From CAYOYK01 sp964408185 (GTDB lineage Bacteria; Bacillota; Clostridia; Christensenellales; Aristaeellaceae), in contig CAYOYK010000001.1 in the NCBI GenBank assembly GCA_964408185.1, forward strand, positions 92,606-156,605: a DNA stretch of 64,000 nt, given 5' to 3'. Positions 33,750-41,838 of this stretch are shown here, piece by piece. A program made the position numbers and the translations under genes. Below the pieces are notes generated by a model that was not told where the DNA came from, did no database searches, and saw only the letters and a list, made by a program, of their open reading frames with translations. Position 1 is the stretch's first letter; each line of letters opens with the position of its first letter.

Positions 33750-34643
33750 ATGTTGGATACCGTATTGCACGCGCTGCCCGCCTACATTTTGCTGTTCGCC
33801 GCGTTTTCCATTGCCGGATGGATCATGGAGGTCATTCTCAAGCTGATCCAGTACCATCGCTTTATCAACCGCGGCACGCTGATCGGCCCCTACTGCCCCA
33901 TCTACGGCTGGGGCGCGGTGCTCATCACGCTGGTCGCCAACGGCGTGTTCTTTCGCAAGTGTACGCCCGCGGAGACGTTCCTTGTCGGGTTTTTTCTGTG
34001 CGGCGCGCTGGAATACTGCGTGAGCTGGTACATGGAAAAGACCTCGCATGCCCGCTGGTGGGATTACAGCAACAAGCCAATGAACCTGAACGGACGCATT
34101 TGGATCGGCAATCTGCTGCTGTTTGGCGCGGCCGCGGTCGCCATTATCTACTTGGCCGACCCGCCGATCTTCACGGTGATCGGGCAGATCCCCTTCCAAA
34201 CGCAGGCGATCATCGCGGGGGCGTTTGTGCTGGTGATCTGGACGGATCGGATCGTCTCGCAATTCCTGATGAAGCTCATGCGCGGCTGCATCGACCATCA
34301 CGAAGCCGACGATACCGAGGCGATTCGGCAGGAGATGGACAGGATGCTCAAGGATCGCTCGCTGCTGCTGCGCCGCATCAATCAGGCGTACCCCAACTGG
34401 CAGCCCAGCCCAAGGCGTATGGTCGAACGGCTGAAGATCGCGCGCGAGGAGTACCGCATTGCCAACAAGCGCCTGCGGCTTGAACTGCGCACCGCGCAGT
34501 ACGCGGCTGTCAAGCGTAGGAAGCAGGTCTCGCAGGATGTGCTGAAAAGCCTGCAAAGCCGCGTGACGCAGGCCAGACTCGGCCGGGATATGGCGCTGGC
34601 AGAGCTGCGGAAGCTGGAGGATCAGCTCCACCGCGGGGCATAA
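33750..34643 (+). CDS. Putative ABC transporter permease (CmpB / type IV family, PF06541-like)
   Basis: The 297-residue protein has about five membrane helices in the first 180 residues, with the family motif GTLIGPYCPIYGWGAVLI preceded by HRFINR and followed by CGALEYCVSWYMEK and WWDYSNKPMNLNGRI. The last ~110 residues are soluble, basic and helical (coiled-coil-like). The 'ABC permease' label is historical: no ATPase is adjacent and the function is unknown. The ATG follows CACGGAGG. Confidence 0.85.
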   Translation: MLDTVLHALPAYILLFAAFSIAGWIMEVILKLIQYHRFINRGTLIGPYCPIYGWGAVLITLVANGVFFRKCTPAETFLVGFFLCGALEYCVSWYMEKTSHARWWDYSNKPMNLNGRIWIGNLLLFGAAAVAIIYLADPPIFTVIGQIPFQTQAIIAGAFVLVIWTDRIVSQFLMKLMRGCIDHHEADDTEAIRQEMDRMLKDRSLLLRRINQAYPNWQPSPRRMVERLKIAREEYRIANKRLRLELRTAQYAAVKRRKQVSQDVLKSLQSRVTQARLGRDMALAELRKLEDQLHRGA

Positions 34644-34787
34644 GGCGAGAGCGCTTCCGGCCGAGGCGCTGCAAAATCCGACCCCCGTTTAGACCCCCAA
34701 GGACGCGCGGAACGGGCCGAAGCGCATCGAAAAGCCCCCCGAAAAGGCACAAGAGAACCCCGCAGGCTTAGTTCCTGCGGGGTTTTG
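34644..34787. terminator. Gap with hairpin terminator before attL
   Basis: No gene is visible here. AACCCCGCAGG-CTTAGTT-CCTGCGGGGTTTT (about 34757-34785) is a strong stem with a T-run on the plus strand. Since the chromosomal remnant of tRNA-Arg lies next to it, this was probably the ancestral tRNA terminator, now separated from the functional tRNA by the element. Confidence 0.65.
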
Positions 34788-34834
34788 CGTGGTACGCCCG
34801 GTGCGATTCGAACGCATGACCTTCAGAGTCGGAG
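34788..34834. repeat. attL: 47-bp copy of the tRNA-Arg 3' end
   Basis: The sequence from CGTGGTACGCCC through CAGAGTCGGAG is identical to 45694-45740, which forms the 3' half of a complete tRNA-Arg gene. Beyond GGAG the two copies diverge. It marks the left junction of the integrated element, 40 bases from the integrase stop codon. Confidence 0.92.
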
Positions 34835-34873
34835 GTTGAAGCCCGCTACTATATACATCTTTATTTTGCACAC

Positions 34874-36043
34874 CTACAGAGTATCTTCTCTGCTTTGACT
34901 GCCATTTTGACTACATAAAGCTTCGTTTAGCAGTTTTCCAACTTTCCTTGCTGCCTCCTTTTCCTTTTCAGCAGACAGGTGGGCATAAATCCTTAAGATC
35001 ATTTTTTCGTCGGCATGCCCCATCCATTTCATCGCTGTTTTGATATCCACGTTAGCGTCGTAAAGCATGGTGCAAAAGCTGTGGCGGAAATCGTGTGTAC
35101 GGATTGTTATTTCTTTGTAAGGTGGCAAATCTTCTCCAGATGCAAGGATTTGTTTGTCCGACCGGCGCTTTCCGTACCATCTTCTCCCGCACCCATTGAC
35201 CTGCTTTTCCAATGCGGATTTGTAGCTTGACCACATGCTTGCAAAGGCAGATTCGCTCAAGCGAGACCCGCTCTTTCTAGACTGAACCGCAAGACCATGC
35301 CTGCCTTCCAATGCTTTGTACAGTGGCTCAAAGAGCGGTATTTCCCGAACTCCGGCTTCTGACTTCGGGTTCTTTACATTCGCTTGGTTATGAACAAACT
35401 CGACGGATTCCCTGACATAGATAATTCTAGTTTCAAAGTTACAATCCCGGTCAATATCAAAAGTCAGTGCTTCTCCGCGTCGCAGACCTCCGTACAGCAT
35501 CAGCATGGCCGCAGCACCGAATGGATGCTTACCGGACATGTTGATGATCAGATTGCGCTCCCACTTCTCCAGGGGACGGTGCGTTCCATCCTTTCCATCT
35601 GGTCTTTTGACCTTGGCGCAAGGATTACGCTGAATAAGCTCATCATCCAATGCGGATGAAAACATGTCGTTGATAATCATACAAAACTTTTTAATGTGGG
35701 AAGCACTCTTGCCGATTTGGGTATTGTATAGTTCTCGAATGTTCAAAGACGTTATCTCTTTTAAACGGGCTCCCGGAAACTGCCCGCATAGAACATTCAG
35801 ATAGTGCGCGTAATCATTATAAGTGCGAACGCCCACTTGCGATTTTGTTGTTTTAAGCCATCTTGGGGCATAGTCAACGATTCTCATTCCGAGCGAATCG
35901 TCCAATTCTCCAGCTCGCTCCTTGTAGCGGTAATCGTCCCTGGCTGTAAGCGCTTCCTCCGACGTTTTCCCGTAGAACCATTGCTCCTTGTACCGGCAGG
36001 CATAACGTCCATCTGGGCGGCGCTTAAGCGCCTTGCGAGGCAT
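34874..36043 (-). CDS. int: Tyrosine-type site-specific integrase
   Basis: The 389-residue phage integrase has an AP2-like/SAM-like N-terminal DNA-binding region, an arm domain (YAPRWLKTTKSQVGVRTYNDY) and a catalytic domain with Arg in YGGLRRGEAL, Lys in NPKSEAGVREIPL, HxxR in HDFRHSFCTML, a final His in WMGHAD and the nucleophile Tyr in ILRIYAHLS. All catalytic residues are present, so it should be active. It lies beside attL and points towards it, the usual arrangement for recombinases using tRNA 3' ends. Its start overlaps the end of the upstream gene by 20 bases. More AT-rich than the chromosome. Confidence 0.95.
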   Translation of the reverse strand: MPRKALKRRPDGRYACRYKEQWFYGKTSEEALTARDDYRYKERAGELDDSLGMRIVDYAPRWLKTTKSQVGVRTYNDYAHYLNVLCGQFPGARLKEITSLNIRELYNTQIGKSASHIKKFCMIINDMFSSALDDELIQRNPCAKVKRPDGKDGTHRPLEKWERNLIINMSGKHPFGAAAMLMLYGGLRRGEALTFDIDRDCNFETRIIYVRESVEFVHNQANVKNPKSEAGVREIPLFEPLYKALEGRHGLAVQSRKSGSRLSESAFASMWSSYKSALEKQVNGCGRRWYGKRRSDKQILASGEDLPPYKEITIRTHDFRHSFCTMLYDANVDIKTAMKWMGHADEKMILRIYAHLSAEKEKEAARKVGKLLNEALCSQNGSQSREDTL

Positions 36044-36536
36044 TCTCGTCCGCCTCCTTCACGAAAATGATTTGGCAACGACATCCCATGTGGAACGGAG
36101 GGACGTTGTCATAGGCGACATCTTGAACTCTGATCGGATGCTGCTGTCTGTCTTCGCACCTATCGCAAACGTCAGCGTCGCCCGCAAGATTTATCTGAAA
36201 ATGAGTAGCAATATTATCTGGTTGATTCTCAAGCAGAATGTCGCTCAGGTTCCTGACCTTTTCACATAGATACAACAGAAAGAATGAAAGATACGTGACC
36301 TCGCTGCTGTAATATGACGGTCTGTTTTCTTCGTAGTTTTCAGCGAAGTCCTCGCTTGGTTCGACGTGCTTCAGGTGCGCCATGAGCAGCGTGCCGAGGA
36401 TTGTGGCCGTGGCGAAATCCACGGACGTGTTGAGCATCAGCTCGGCGCAGGATTTGACGGCTTGCTTACCACGGTCGTTCAAGCAAAGCTCGTCGGCAGA
36501 CAGGCCTTGGATGATGTCAGAGTAAGAATAATTCAC
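36024..36536 (-). CDS. Unknown phage protein with Mu F-like CxxC...CRC C-terminus
   Basis: The 170-residue protein is not recognised overall. Its C-terminal 45 residues hold VCDRCEDRQQHPIRV and VPPFHMGCRCQIIF, matching the end of Mu gpF/SPP1 gp7-type minor head proteins (CxxC, then PPxHxxCRC), where it probably binds metal. The N-terminal ~120 residues are helical (LSADELCLNDRGKQAVKSC; YLSFFLLYLCEKVRNLSDIL). The GTG start was chosen for the GGGAGGA site 6 bases before it. Expressed with the integrase (20-base overlap), opposite to the head genes. Confidence 0.6.
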   Translation of the reverse strand: MNYSYSDIIQGLSADELCLNDRGKQAVKSCAELMLNTSVDFATATILGTLLMAHLKHVEPSEDFAENYEENRPSYYSSEVTYLSFFLLYLCEKVRNLSDILLENQPDNIATHFQINLAGDADVCDRCEDRQQHPIRVQDVAYDNVPPFHMGCRCQIIFVKEADENASQGA

Positions 36537-36585
36537 GTGTATTCCTCCCAAACAATATTCTTCGCTTGGAGCAAAGACGAATCAG

Positions 36586-36747
36586 TTAAGGAATGAGCCA
36601 ATCGGTATCGGGCTTAGCAATCAATCTAGCGTCGTTATACGCCATATCTAGCGTTAGAATAGTTTTTGCCGTATAAAAACCATCATATCGCTTTATCGCA
36701 AGAGCCAGATCAGTAACCTCTGGAGTGGTCAAGCAAATTGGAAGCAT
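36586..36747 (-). CDS. Small hypothetical protein (53 residues)
   Basis: A 53-residue open frame upstream of the F-like gene on the same strand. AAAGGGG lies about 11 bases before the ATG. Its composition (CLTTPEVTDLALAIKRYDGF then YTAKTILTLDMAYNDARL) looks protein-like, with no motif that I recognise. The longer upstream reading overlaps the portal remnant and was not used. Confidence 0.4.
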   Translation of the reverse strand: MLPICLTTPEVTDLALAIKRYDGFYTAKTILTLDMAYNDARLIAKPDTDWLIP

Positions 36748-36770
36748 CAAGCATATATCCCCTTTGTAAT

Positions 36771-37025
36771 ATGTCGGCACAGCGATTTTATAGTTGGCTT
36801 GCCGACAACGACAGCGGAGACGCGGCGGCACGGCTCAATGCGAGGCTGGAGCTGCAATCTGCAGGCATCATCAGCGAGGCGGAGCTGCGCGCGTGGGCGC
36901 TGGGCGAAACGCTGGAGGAAGCGGAGAAGGCAATTGCAAGAATAAATGCCGCGACTGCGGGCAATGGACAGGCATCGCCGGAGATTGCGGCGCTGTTGGA
37001 CGGAGGCGGCGAGGATGGACGGTAG
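36771..37025 (+). pseudogene. Remnant of a phage portal protein, C-terminal ~80 residues
   Basis: ARLNARLELQSAGIISEAEL followed by RAWALGETLEEAEKAIARI resembles the C-terminal helices of SPP1 gp6-type portal proteins (SAG-I-IS-xEE, then LGET-xEEA). About 400 residues of a normal portal are missing upstream, replaced by an unrelated AT-rich stretch. The fragment ends in TAG and continues in the same frame into a DUF4417 remnant, so a deletion is likely. It could still be translated from an ATG but would not form a portal ring. Confidence 0.5.
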
Positions 37026-37391
37026 GGGTGCGTCCACAGGCAGGAGCAGAGCTTGACCGTGCTGCCCACCATCGGCTGGGCGGGTGCGGACAGCTTTAAC
37101 TGGTGCTTTGACGGCGAGCCTGTGGGCGGCGTGGTGACGGTATCGACCACCATGACGCAGAAGAACCGCATGGACAAGACGGCGTTTCTCTACGGCTACG
37201 ACGCGATGCTGGAACGGTTGAACCCGTCGTGTATTCTGCTGTTTGGCGTAATACCTCATGGCTTGCGCGGTAACATCATTAACGTGCCGCCGCGCTGGAA
37301 AACGATGGCGGGCAGGCGCATCGCGGCCAAGGCGCGCTGGGAAAACGCCGACGATACGGCGCGCATCAAAATTGGCAAGATAGCTCATTGA
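37026..37391 (+). pseudogene. DUF4417 protein remnant, C-terminal part
   Basis: Starting just after the portal remnant's stop, the open frame gives LTVLPTIGWAGADSFNWCFDG, VVTVSTTMTQKN and LNPSCILLFGVIPHGLRG, which match the C-terminal half of DUF4417 phage proteins (W-Q-x-x-G-x-x-V-x-P-T-x-x-W). The N-terminal half is absent. Its tail overlaps the promoter of the toxin-antitoxin genes. Confidence 0.5.
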
Positions 37392-37416
37392 CGTGATAGT
37401 CACAGCGTGATATACT
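37388..37416 (+). promoter_or_regulatory. Promoter and operator of the toxin-antitoxin module
   Basis: TTGACG and TATACT are 17 bases apart. A GTGA-TAG-TCAC palindrome (37393-37403) lies in the spacer, the expected site for antitoxin autoregulation. A strong GGAGGTGAT ribosome binding site precedes the antitoxin. Confidence 0.7.
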
Positions 37417-37441
37417 GCGACTAGCAAACGGAGGTGATCCT

Positions 37442-37717
37442 ATGGAAAGCATCAGGCCGTCCGCCGACCTGCGAAATCACTACAACGAAATCGCGGAAGG
37501 CTGCCGCAAAAACCGCGAGGCGGTATTTATCACAAAGAACGGGCGCGAGGATACGGTGCTAATTGGAAGCGTGGATTACAGGCGGATGAAGGCTGAATTG
37601 GAGCTGATGAAGCTGCTGGCCGAATCCGACGAGGATATACGCGAAGGACGCGTTGCGCCGCTTGCGGGCACGTTTGACGAAATGCGGGAAGCGCTAAAGG
37701 CCAGGTTTGAGCGATGA
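37442..37717 (+). CDS. Type II antitoxin, Phd/YefM-like
   Basis: A 91-residue antitoxin. The N-terminal half (IRPSADLRNHYNEIAEGC; AVFITKNGREDTVLIG) is the Phd/YefM DNA-binding and dimerisation fold; the C-terminal half is a charged helix (LMKLLAESDEDIREGR) that would wrap the toxin. The stop overlaps the toxin start (ATGA). It should repress its own promoter through the spacer palindrome. Confidence 0.88.
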   Translation: MESIRPSADLRNHYNEIAEGCRKNREAVFITKNGREDTVLIGSVDYRRMKAELELMKLLAESDEDIREGRVAPLAGTFDEMREALKARFER

Positions 37718-38028
37718 AGTACAGGCTGCTTAGAACTGATAAAGCCAACAGGCAGATGGTTGAAATCGCCGCATATATCGCCGAGGAAACGGGCGACTAC
37801 GAAACTGCGCTTGGCTTGATAAACAAGATTGAGCAAGCGCTATCGCTGCTCGGCGAAACGCCTCACCGCGGGAGCTTGCCAAGAAGCGAGGCGCTACGCA
37901 AGCAAGGGCACCGAGTATTGGTAAGCGGCGCATACTTAATCTTTTACCGATGTGACGACGATAAAAAAACGGTTACGGTAACGGCGGTGATTCACTCCAA
38001 GCAGGATTATTTGCGAGTGCTATCATAA
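37714..38028 (+). CDS. Type II toxin, RelE/ParE superfamily
   Basis: A 104-residue toxin with the RelE/ParE fold: YRLLRTDKANRQMVEIAAYI at the N-terminus, a helical hairpin, then strands with LRKQGHRVLVSGAYLIFYR and VTVTAVIHSKQDYLRVL. The motif FYRCDDDKKTVTVTAVIH and paired strands favour ParE-type (gyrase poison) over RNase RelE, but the target cannot be assigned. Co-translated with the antitoxin. It would stabilise the element, which otherwise lacks maintenance genes. Confidence 0.86.
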   Translation: MKYRLLRTDKANRQMVEIAAYIAEETGDYETALGLINKIEQALSLLGETPHRGSLPRSEALRKQGHRVLVSGAYLIFYRCDDDKKTVTVTAVIHSKQDYLRVLS

Positions 38029-38094
38029 ACGCGAAACCACAAGACGCTGCAACAGTGCAAGCGTCTTTTTTGATGGAAACGGAGGCTTGCGGAG

Positions 38095-39558
38095 ATGCTC
38101 AGCGACGATATACTGTACGCAATAGGCGAAGTATTCTTCGAGCGGATGCATATGATCGTTGAGAAATACATGCGCAAGATTGGCGAGCACGTGCGCGACA
38201 TCGGCCAGCTGCTTCCGTCCGACGCGCACCGCGCAGCGCAGATGCGGCGCGCGGCGGTGACGCAAGGCCAGATGACGCGAGAGATCGCGCGGGTGGCGAG
38301 GCAGAGCGTAACGGACGTGTACGCGGTACTGGAGGCATCCGCAAGGAGCGACATGCACGCCTACGAAGCGTGGGCGCAGCCAATTCAGTCAGCAACCGCG
38401 CAAGTCGATCGAATGATTGCCGCGCAGTACCAAACGACGGCCGGGCGCATGCTGAACCTATCCAACACAACGGTCGTGAGCGACGCTTACGTGCACGCCA
38501 TCGACATTGCAGTGCAGACAGTGCAGAGCGGCGCGGCTGACTACAAGACCGCGACGCGCGACGCGATCCGCGAGGCGGCGCAATCCGGCCTGCGGGTGCG
38601 AGACGGTACGGATACGACCATTGTGGACTATGCCAGCGGACACACCCGGAGGCTGGACAGCGCGGCGCGGCAGAACGTGCTGGACGGCGTGCGCGACCTT
38701 AGCAACGCGCAGGCAGAGTATATGGGCAATGTCTTCGGCGCGGACGGCGTGGAGATCAGCGCCCATTACGAGTGCGCGCTCGATCATCTACCGTGGCAAG
38801 GCAGGCAGATGTCGCAGTACGATTTTGACATCCTCCAAGCGAGCTTGCCGCGCCCTTATCGCAAGTGGAATTGCCGACATCACATCTACCCGATCAAGCT
38901 GGGAATCAGCCCGCCGGCGCACACACAGGAAGAGCTGAGCAAGATGCGGGAGTGGTCGACGGAGAAGGTGACCATCGACGGCCGCACAAAGACGCGCTAC
39001 GAATGGACGCAGGAGCAGCGGAGAATCGAAACCAAGGTGCGGGAGCTGAAGGACACGGCGGTTGCGGCGAAAGCGGCGGGCGACATGGACTTGCGGCGGG
39101 AGTGCCAAAGAGGAATCAACACGCTGACGGACTACTACAAGCGTGTGAGCGAGGCGGCGGGCATTAAGACCAAGGCGGAAAGAATGTCCGTAAGCGGGTT
39201 TAACGCGGTAAAGGCGGCGGAGCCCAAAAAGTTGACCGGTCTGCCGGATGAAGCCATGCGGCACACGGTCGAGGTTTCGATTCCGGAAGGCATAGCGCTG
39301 CCGGACGGTCTGCATGGCGTTGTTCCAAAAGGCGCTACGATGACCCGTGTGGAGGTTATGGCGGGAGCGGGAACAAGCACGGCGATTCGAGATGTTAACC
39401 GTTTGCAGGCGAGTTATCCGGAGAGTCCAACTGACGGGTGGCAGAAGAAAAGCGGAACGGTGTATGGCAATTCGTTTCATTATGTGATACACTGGTATCA
39501 GAACGGTGAGTTTGTTGCGGCTGATGAGGTCAAGCTGAAAGGAGTGAAAGCAAATTGA
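38095..39558 (+). CDS. Phage minor capsid protein 2-like with C-terminal toxin-like extension
   Basis: The 487-residue protein begins with a helical minor-capsid domain (~1-290) typical of phage minor capsid protein 2: SDVYAVLEAS-type helices, LDSAARQNVLDGVRDLSNAQ, then GVEISAHYECALDHLPWQGR and WNCRHHIYPIKLGIS. A linker rich in charged residues (~290-370) follows. The last ~75 residues (RDVNRLQASYPESPTDGW; KKSGTVYGNSFHYVIHWYQN; ADEVKLKG) are unlike capsid proteins and resemble small C-terminal modules (W-x-K...HWY...K-x-K) that I associate with polymorphic toxins. A small acidic gene follows directly. The toxin reading is inference. Confidence 0.8.
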   Translation: MLSDDILYAIGEVFFERMHMIVEKYMRKIGEHVRDIGQLLPSDAHRAAQMRRAAVTQGQMTREIARVARQSVTDVYAVLEASARSDMHAYEAWAQPIQSATAQVDRMIAAQYQTTAGRMLNLSNTTVVSDAYVHAIDIAVQTVQSGAADYKTATRDAIREAAQSGLRVRDGTDTTIVDYASGHTRRLDSAARQNVLDGVRDLSNAQAEYMGNVFGADGVEISAHYECALDHLPWQGRQMSQYDFDILQASLPRPYRKWNCRHHIYPIKLGISPPAHTQEELSKMREWSTEKVTIDGRTKTRYEWTQEQRRIETKVRELKDTAVAAKAAGDMDLRRECQRGINTLTDYYKRVSEAAGIKTKAERMSVSGFNAVKAAEPKKLTGLPDEAMRHTVEVSIPEGIALPDGLHGVVPKGATMTRVEVMAGAGTSTAIRDVNRLQASYPESPTDGWQKKSGTVYGNSFHYVIHWYQNGEFVAADEVKLKGVKAN

Positions 39559-39797
39559 TGCGCGTACAATACATAGGCCCGAATATTGGCGTTGACGGTC
39601 TTTTCGATCAGGGGGTTTATGAGGTGTTGGAGGTCGACCCACTGATTGGCTACCTTCGCATCATCGATGAAAGCGATGATGACTATCTGTATCATCCCAC
39701 AAGACCACAAGCGATTGCAGGAACGTATCAAGGCGGTCGCTTCGAGATTGTTGAGGATGACAAAAACGGCACGTTGGAGAAAGCTATCCATCATTAG
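39558..39797 (+). CDS. Small acidic protein, candidate immunity partner of the capsid fusion
   Basis: A 79-residue acidic protein beginning MRVQYIGPNIGVDGLF, with YEVLEVDPLIGYLRIIDESD and DDYLYHPTRPQAI; this looks like a small beta-rich (SH3-like) family seen near phage and toxin genes. The gene overlaps the capsid-fusion stop by one base; TTG three bases earlier is an alternative start. A hairpin with T-run follows, so this gene ends a transcription unit. Acidic, small and immediately downstream of a toxin-like terminus is the pattern of an immunity gene; no sequence match proves it. Confidence 0.65.
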   Translation: MRVQYIGPNIGVDGLFDQGVYEVLEVDPLIGYLRIIDESDDDYLYHPTRPQAIAGTYQGGRFEIVEDDKNGTLEKAIHH

Positions 39798-39825
39798 ACC
39801 GCCAAGCGAAAGCAAGGCGGTTTTT
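39798..39825 (+). terminator. Terminator after the capsid-fusion/acidic gene pair
   Basis: ACCGCC and GGCGGT pair around a 12-base loop, followed by TTTTT. It isolates the pair from the scaffold-capsid operon. Confidence 0.65.
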
Positions 39826-39866
39826 GATTGGAAAAGCCGGGTGTGAGCAAAGGTTAAAGAAGTATC

Positions 39867-39895
39867 AAGCGTTTCGGCAAGGCCGAGGCGCTTTT
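39867..39895 (+). terminator. Second hairpin with T-run before the scaffold gene
   Basis: AAGCG...CGGC pairs with GCCG...CGCTT around a 3-base loop with an internal mismatch, followed by TTTTT. The remaining 88 bases up to the scaffold gene hold no gene that I can support. Confidence 0.4.
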
Positions 39896-39983
39896 TACAT
39901 ACGCCCACGGCGAGCGACATCGCCGGAAACGACCGCGAAAGCGGGAAATCATCGTCTACCAGACGTTAAACGGGAGGCCTCCT

Positions 39984-40688
39984 ATGGGGAAGCCCAAGAG
40001 CTTGATGCCTTTGAACCTGCAATTCTTCGCGGACGGCGGCGAACAGCCGGGGCAGGAAAAAGGCGCGGAAACCAACCCAGACGCAGCGGGAGCGAACCAG
40101 AGCGCAGCGAACGTGAACCAAACCAGCGTAAGCAAGGAAGCGCACGCCCAGGCGCCGGACATGACCGCCATCACCAAGGCGATTGTGGACGCGGTGGAAG
40201 CCGCTACCAGCAAGAAGGAAAAGGCGGTCGTGCGCTCCATGGCGGAGCAATACGGCCTGAACGAGGACGAATGCGCCCGCGTGCTGGAAAAGGCCAAGGC
40301 CGACAAGGCCGCGCAGCTCCCGCCGGAGATACGAGCGCAGATGGAAGCGATGACCAAGGCCGCAAACGAGCGCCTGATCTCCGCAGATGTGCGGAGCGTT
40401 GGCGTATCGATGGGGCTGGTGGACGCGGACATGGCGCTGCTGGCCATCGACCGAAGCGGCTTGAAGGTGGATACGAACGGAGCGGTGACGGGCGTGAAGG
40501 AGGCATTGGAGGCGTTAAAAGCCGCCAAGGGCTACCTGTTCAAACCAGCAGCTGAAACGCCCGCGGCACAGCCCACCGGCGCGCGTGTAGACGTGGGCGC
40601 GCCGACGGTACAGACAACCACGCCGGACTATGACAGCATGAGCGACGAGGAGTATTTCCGCTCCAAGGCTCAGGAGAAGAAAGGATAA
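39984..40688 (+). CDS. Phage scaffolding protein
   Basis: A 234-residue acidic, largely helical protein with the typical start MPLNLQFFADGG and a low-complexity linker before a coiled-coil region (SKKEKAVVRSMAEQYGLNED; AKADKAAQLPPEIRAQMEAM). It ends in DSMSDEEYFRSKAQEKKG. These are features of head-assembly scaffolds (GP20/DUF4355-like), placed directly before the major capsid gene with 6 bases between them. It would guide procapsid assembly and then leave. Confidence 0.82.
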   Translation: MGKPKSLMPLNLQFFADGGEQPGQEKGAETNPDAAGANQSAANVNQTSVSKEAHAQAPDMTAITKAIVDAVEAATSKKEKAVVRSMAEQYGLNEDECARVLEKAKADKAAQLPPEIRAQMEAMTKAANERLISADVRSVGVSMGLVDADMALLAIDRSGLKVDTNGAVTGVKEALEALKAAKGYLFKPAAETPAAQPTGARVDVGAPTVQTTTPDYDSMSDEEYFRSKAQEKKG

Positions 40689-40694
40689 TGCAAT

Positions 40695-41825
40695 ATGGCG
40701 AACACGTTTATTTCCATCAAGAACGTTGCGAGGGAAACGCTGATGTCGGTGAAGGAAGCCATCTTGATGCCGCAGCTGTGCTACCGTGATTTCAGCAATG
40801 ATTTTACGGACAACGGCGACACCATCCAGGTCAAGAAGCCGCCTAAGTATGAGGCGCAGGAGTTTACCGCCGGGAGCAGCGTAACCAACCAAGACATCGT
40901 TGAGGAAAGCCTGCCGGTGAAGCTGGACCATCTTGCGACGGTGGACGTGAGCTGGAGCGTCTTGGAGGCTGCCGTACACATCGGCGAAAACAAGGTGCGC
41001 GAGGTCGTAATCAATCCGTCGAGCTACGCGCTGGCCAAAAAGGTCAACCGCGACGGCTTGAACATCTACCGCAAGATTCCGAAGCATCTTGGCACGGCCG
41101 GAACCACGCCCAGCGCGATCAGCGACATCGCAGCTGCGCGCCTGTTCCTGAACAAGGCAGAAGCGCCCGAAGCAAACCGTTATGCGATCTGGAACGCCGA
41201 TGCGGACAGCGCGCTGGTGCAGATTGACAATCTGCGCAAGGTCAACGAAGCCGGGCAAAACCGTGCGCTGCGCGAAGGCGAGATCGGCCGCGTGCTGGGC
41301 CTTGATAACTACATGAGCCAAGGCGTCGCCGCTCACTCCAAGGGCACGCTGGCCGCGACCGGGAGCGGTGCGAAGATTCTGCTGAAGGGCGTAGCAAATG
41401 CTGCCAACGAAATCACCCTGGACACCGGTGGCACCGCGCTGGCCGGAACGCTGCTGGCGGGCGACGGATTGACTGTCGGTACGGCGTTCGTGACCGTTGC
41501 TGAAGACGCGACGGCTGCCAACAACGAGATCGTAGTGAAGCTGAACAGCCCCCTGACCGCCGCGGACAACGCGGAAGTAACCATCGGGGCGAACTATGCG
41601 GCAAACCTCATTTTCCACCGCAACGCGATTGCGTTTGTGAACCGCCCGCTGGTGATGCCCCAAGGCGGAGCGGAAGGCTACGTCGTAACCGACCCCGACA
41701 GCAACCTTGCGCTGCGTGTAACCCGCGGTTATGACATGACCACCAAAACCAACAAGATGAGCCTAGACATCCTATACGGCTATGCGCTGGCATACCCGGA
41801 GCTGGCCGCTGTGTATCGCGGCTAA
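40695..41825 (+). CDS. Major capsid protein, P22 coat-like
   Basis: The 376-residue protein follows the scaffold and has the P22-type coat pattern: N-terminal NTFISIKNVARETLMSVKEA, QVKKPPKYEAQEFTAGSS, RYAIWNADADSALVQIDNL and a C-terminal ADNAEVTIGANYAANLIFHR, IAFVNRPLVMPQGGAEG and TRGYDMTTKTNKMSLDILYG. The central insertion (GVANAANEITLDTGG to AEDATAANNEIVVKL) matches the telokin-like domain position. Reading frame intact. Confidence 0.9.
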   Translation: MANTFISIKNVARETLMSVKEAILMPQLCYRDFSNDFTDNGDTIQVKKPPKYEAQEFTAGSSVTNQDIVEESLPVKLDHLATVDVSWSVLEAAVHIGENKVREVVINPSSYALAKKVNRDGLNIYRKIPKHLGTAGTTPSAISDIAAARLFLNKAEAPEANRYAIWNADADSALVQIDNLRKVNEAGQNRALREGEIGRVLGLDNYMSQGVAAHSKGTLAATGSGAKILLKGVANAANEITLDTGGTALAGTLLAGDGLTVGTAFVTVAEDATAANNEIVVKLNSPLTAADNAEVTIGANYAANLIFHRNAIAFVNRPLVMPQGGAEGYVVTDPDSNLALRVTRGYDMTTKTNKMSLDILYGYALAYPELAAVYRG

Positions 41826-41838
41826 GGGAGGCGAGAGC

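Noticed and set aside
34797..34840. A second tRNA gene at the left end of the element
   Set aside because: Only the 3' half is present; the 5' half is missing, so it is the attL remnant.
39824..40555. Long plus-strand frame over the scaffold gene
   Set aside because: It is out of frame with the scaffold, starts inside a terminator and gives an Arg/Gly-rich shadow translation.
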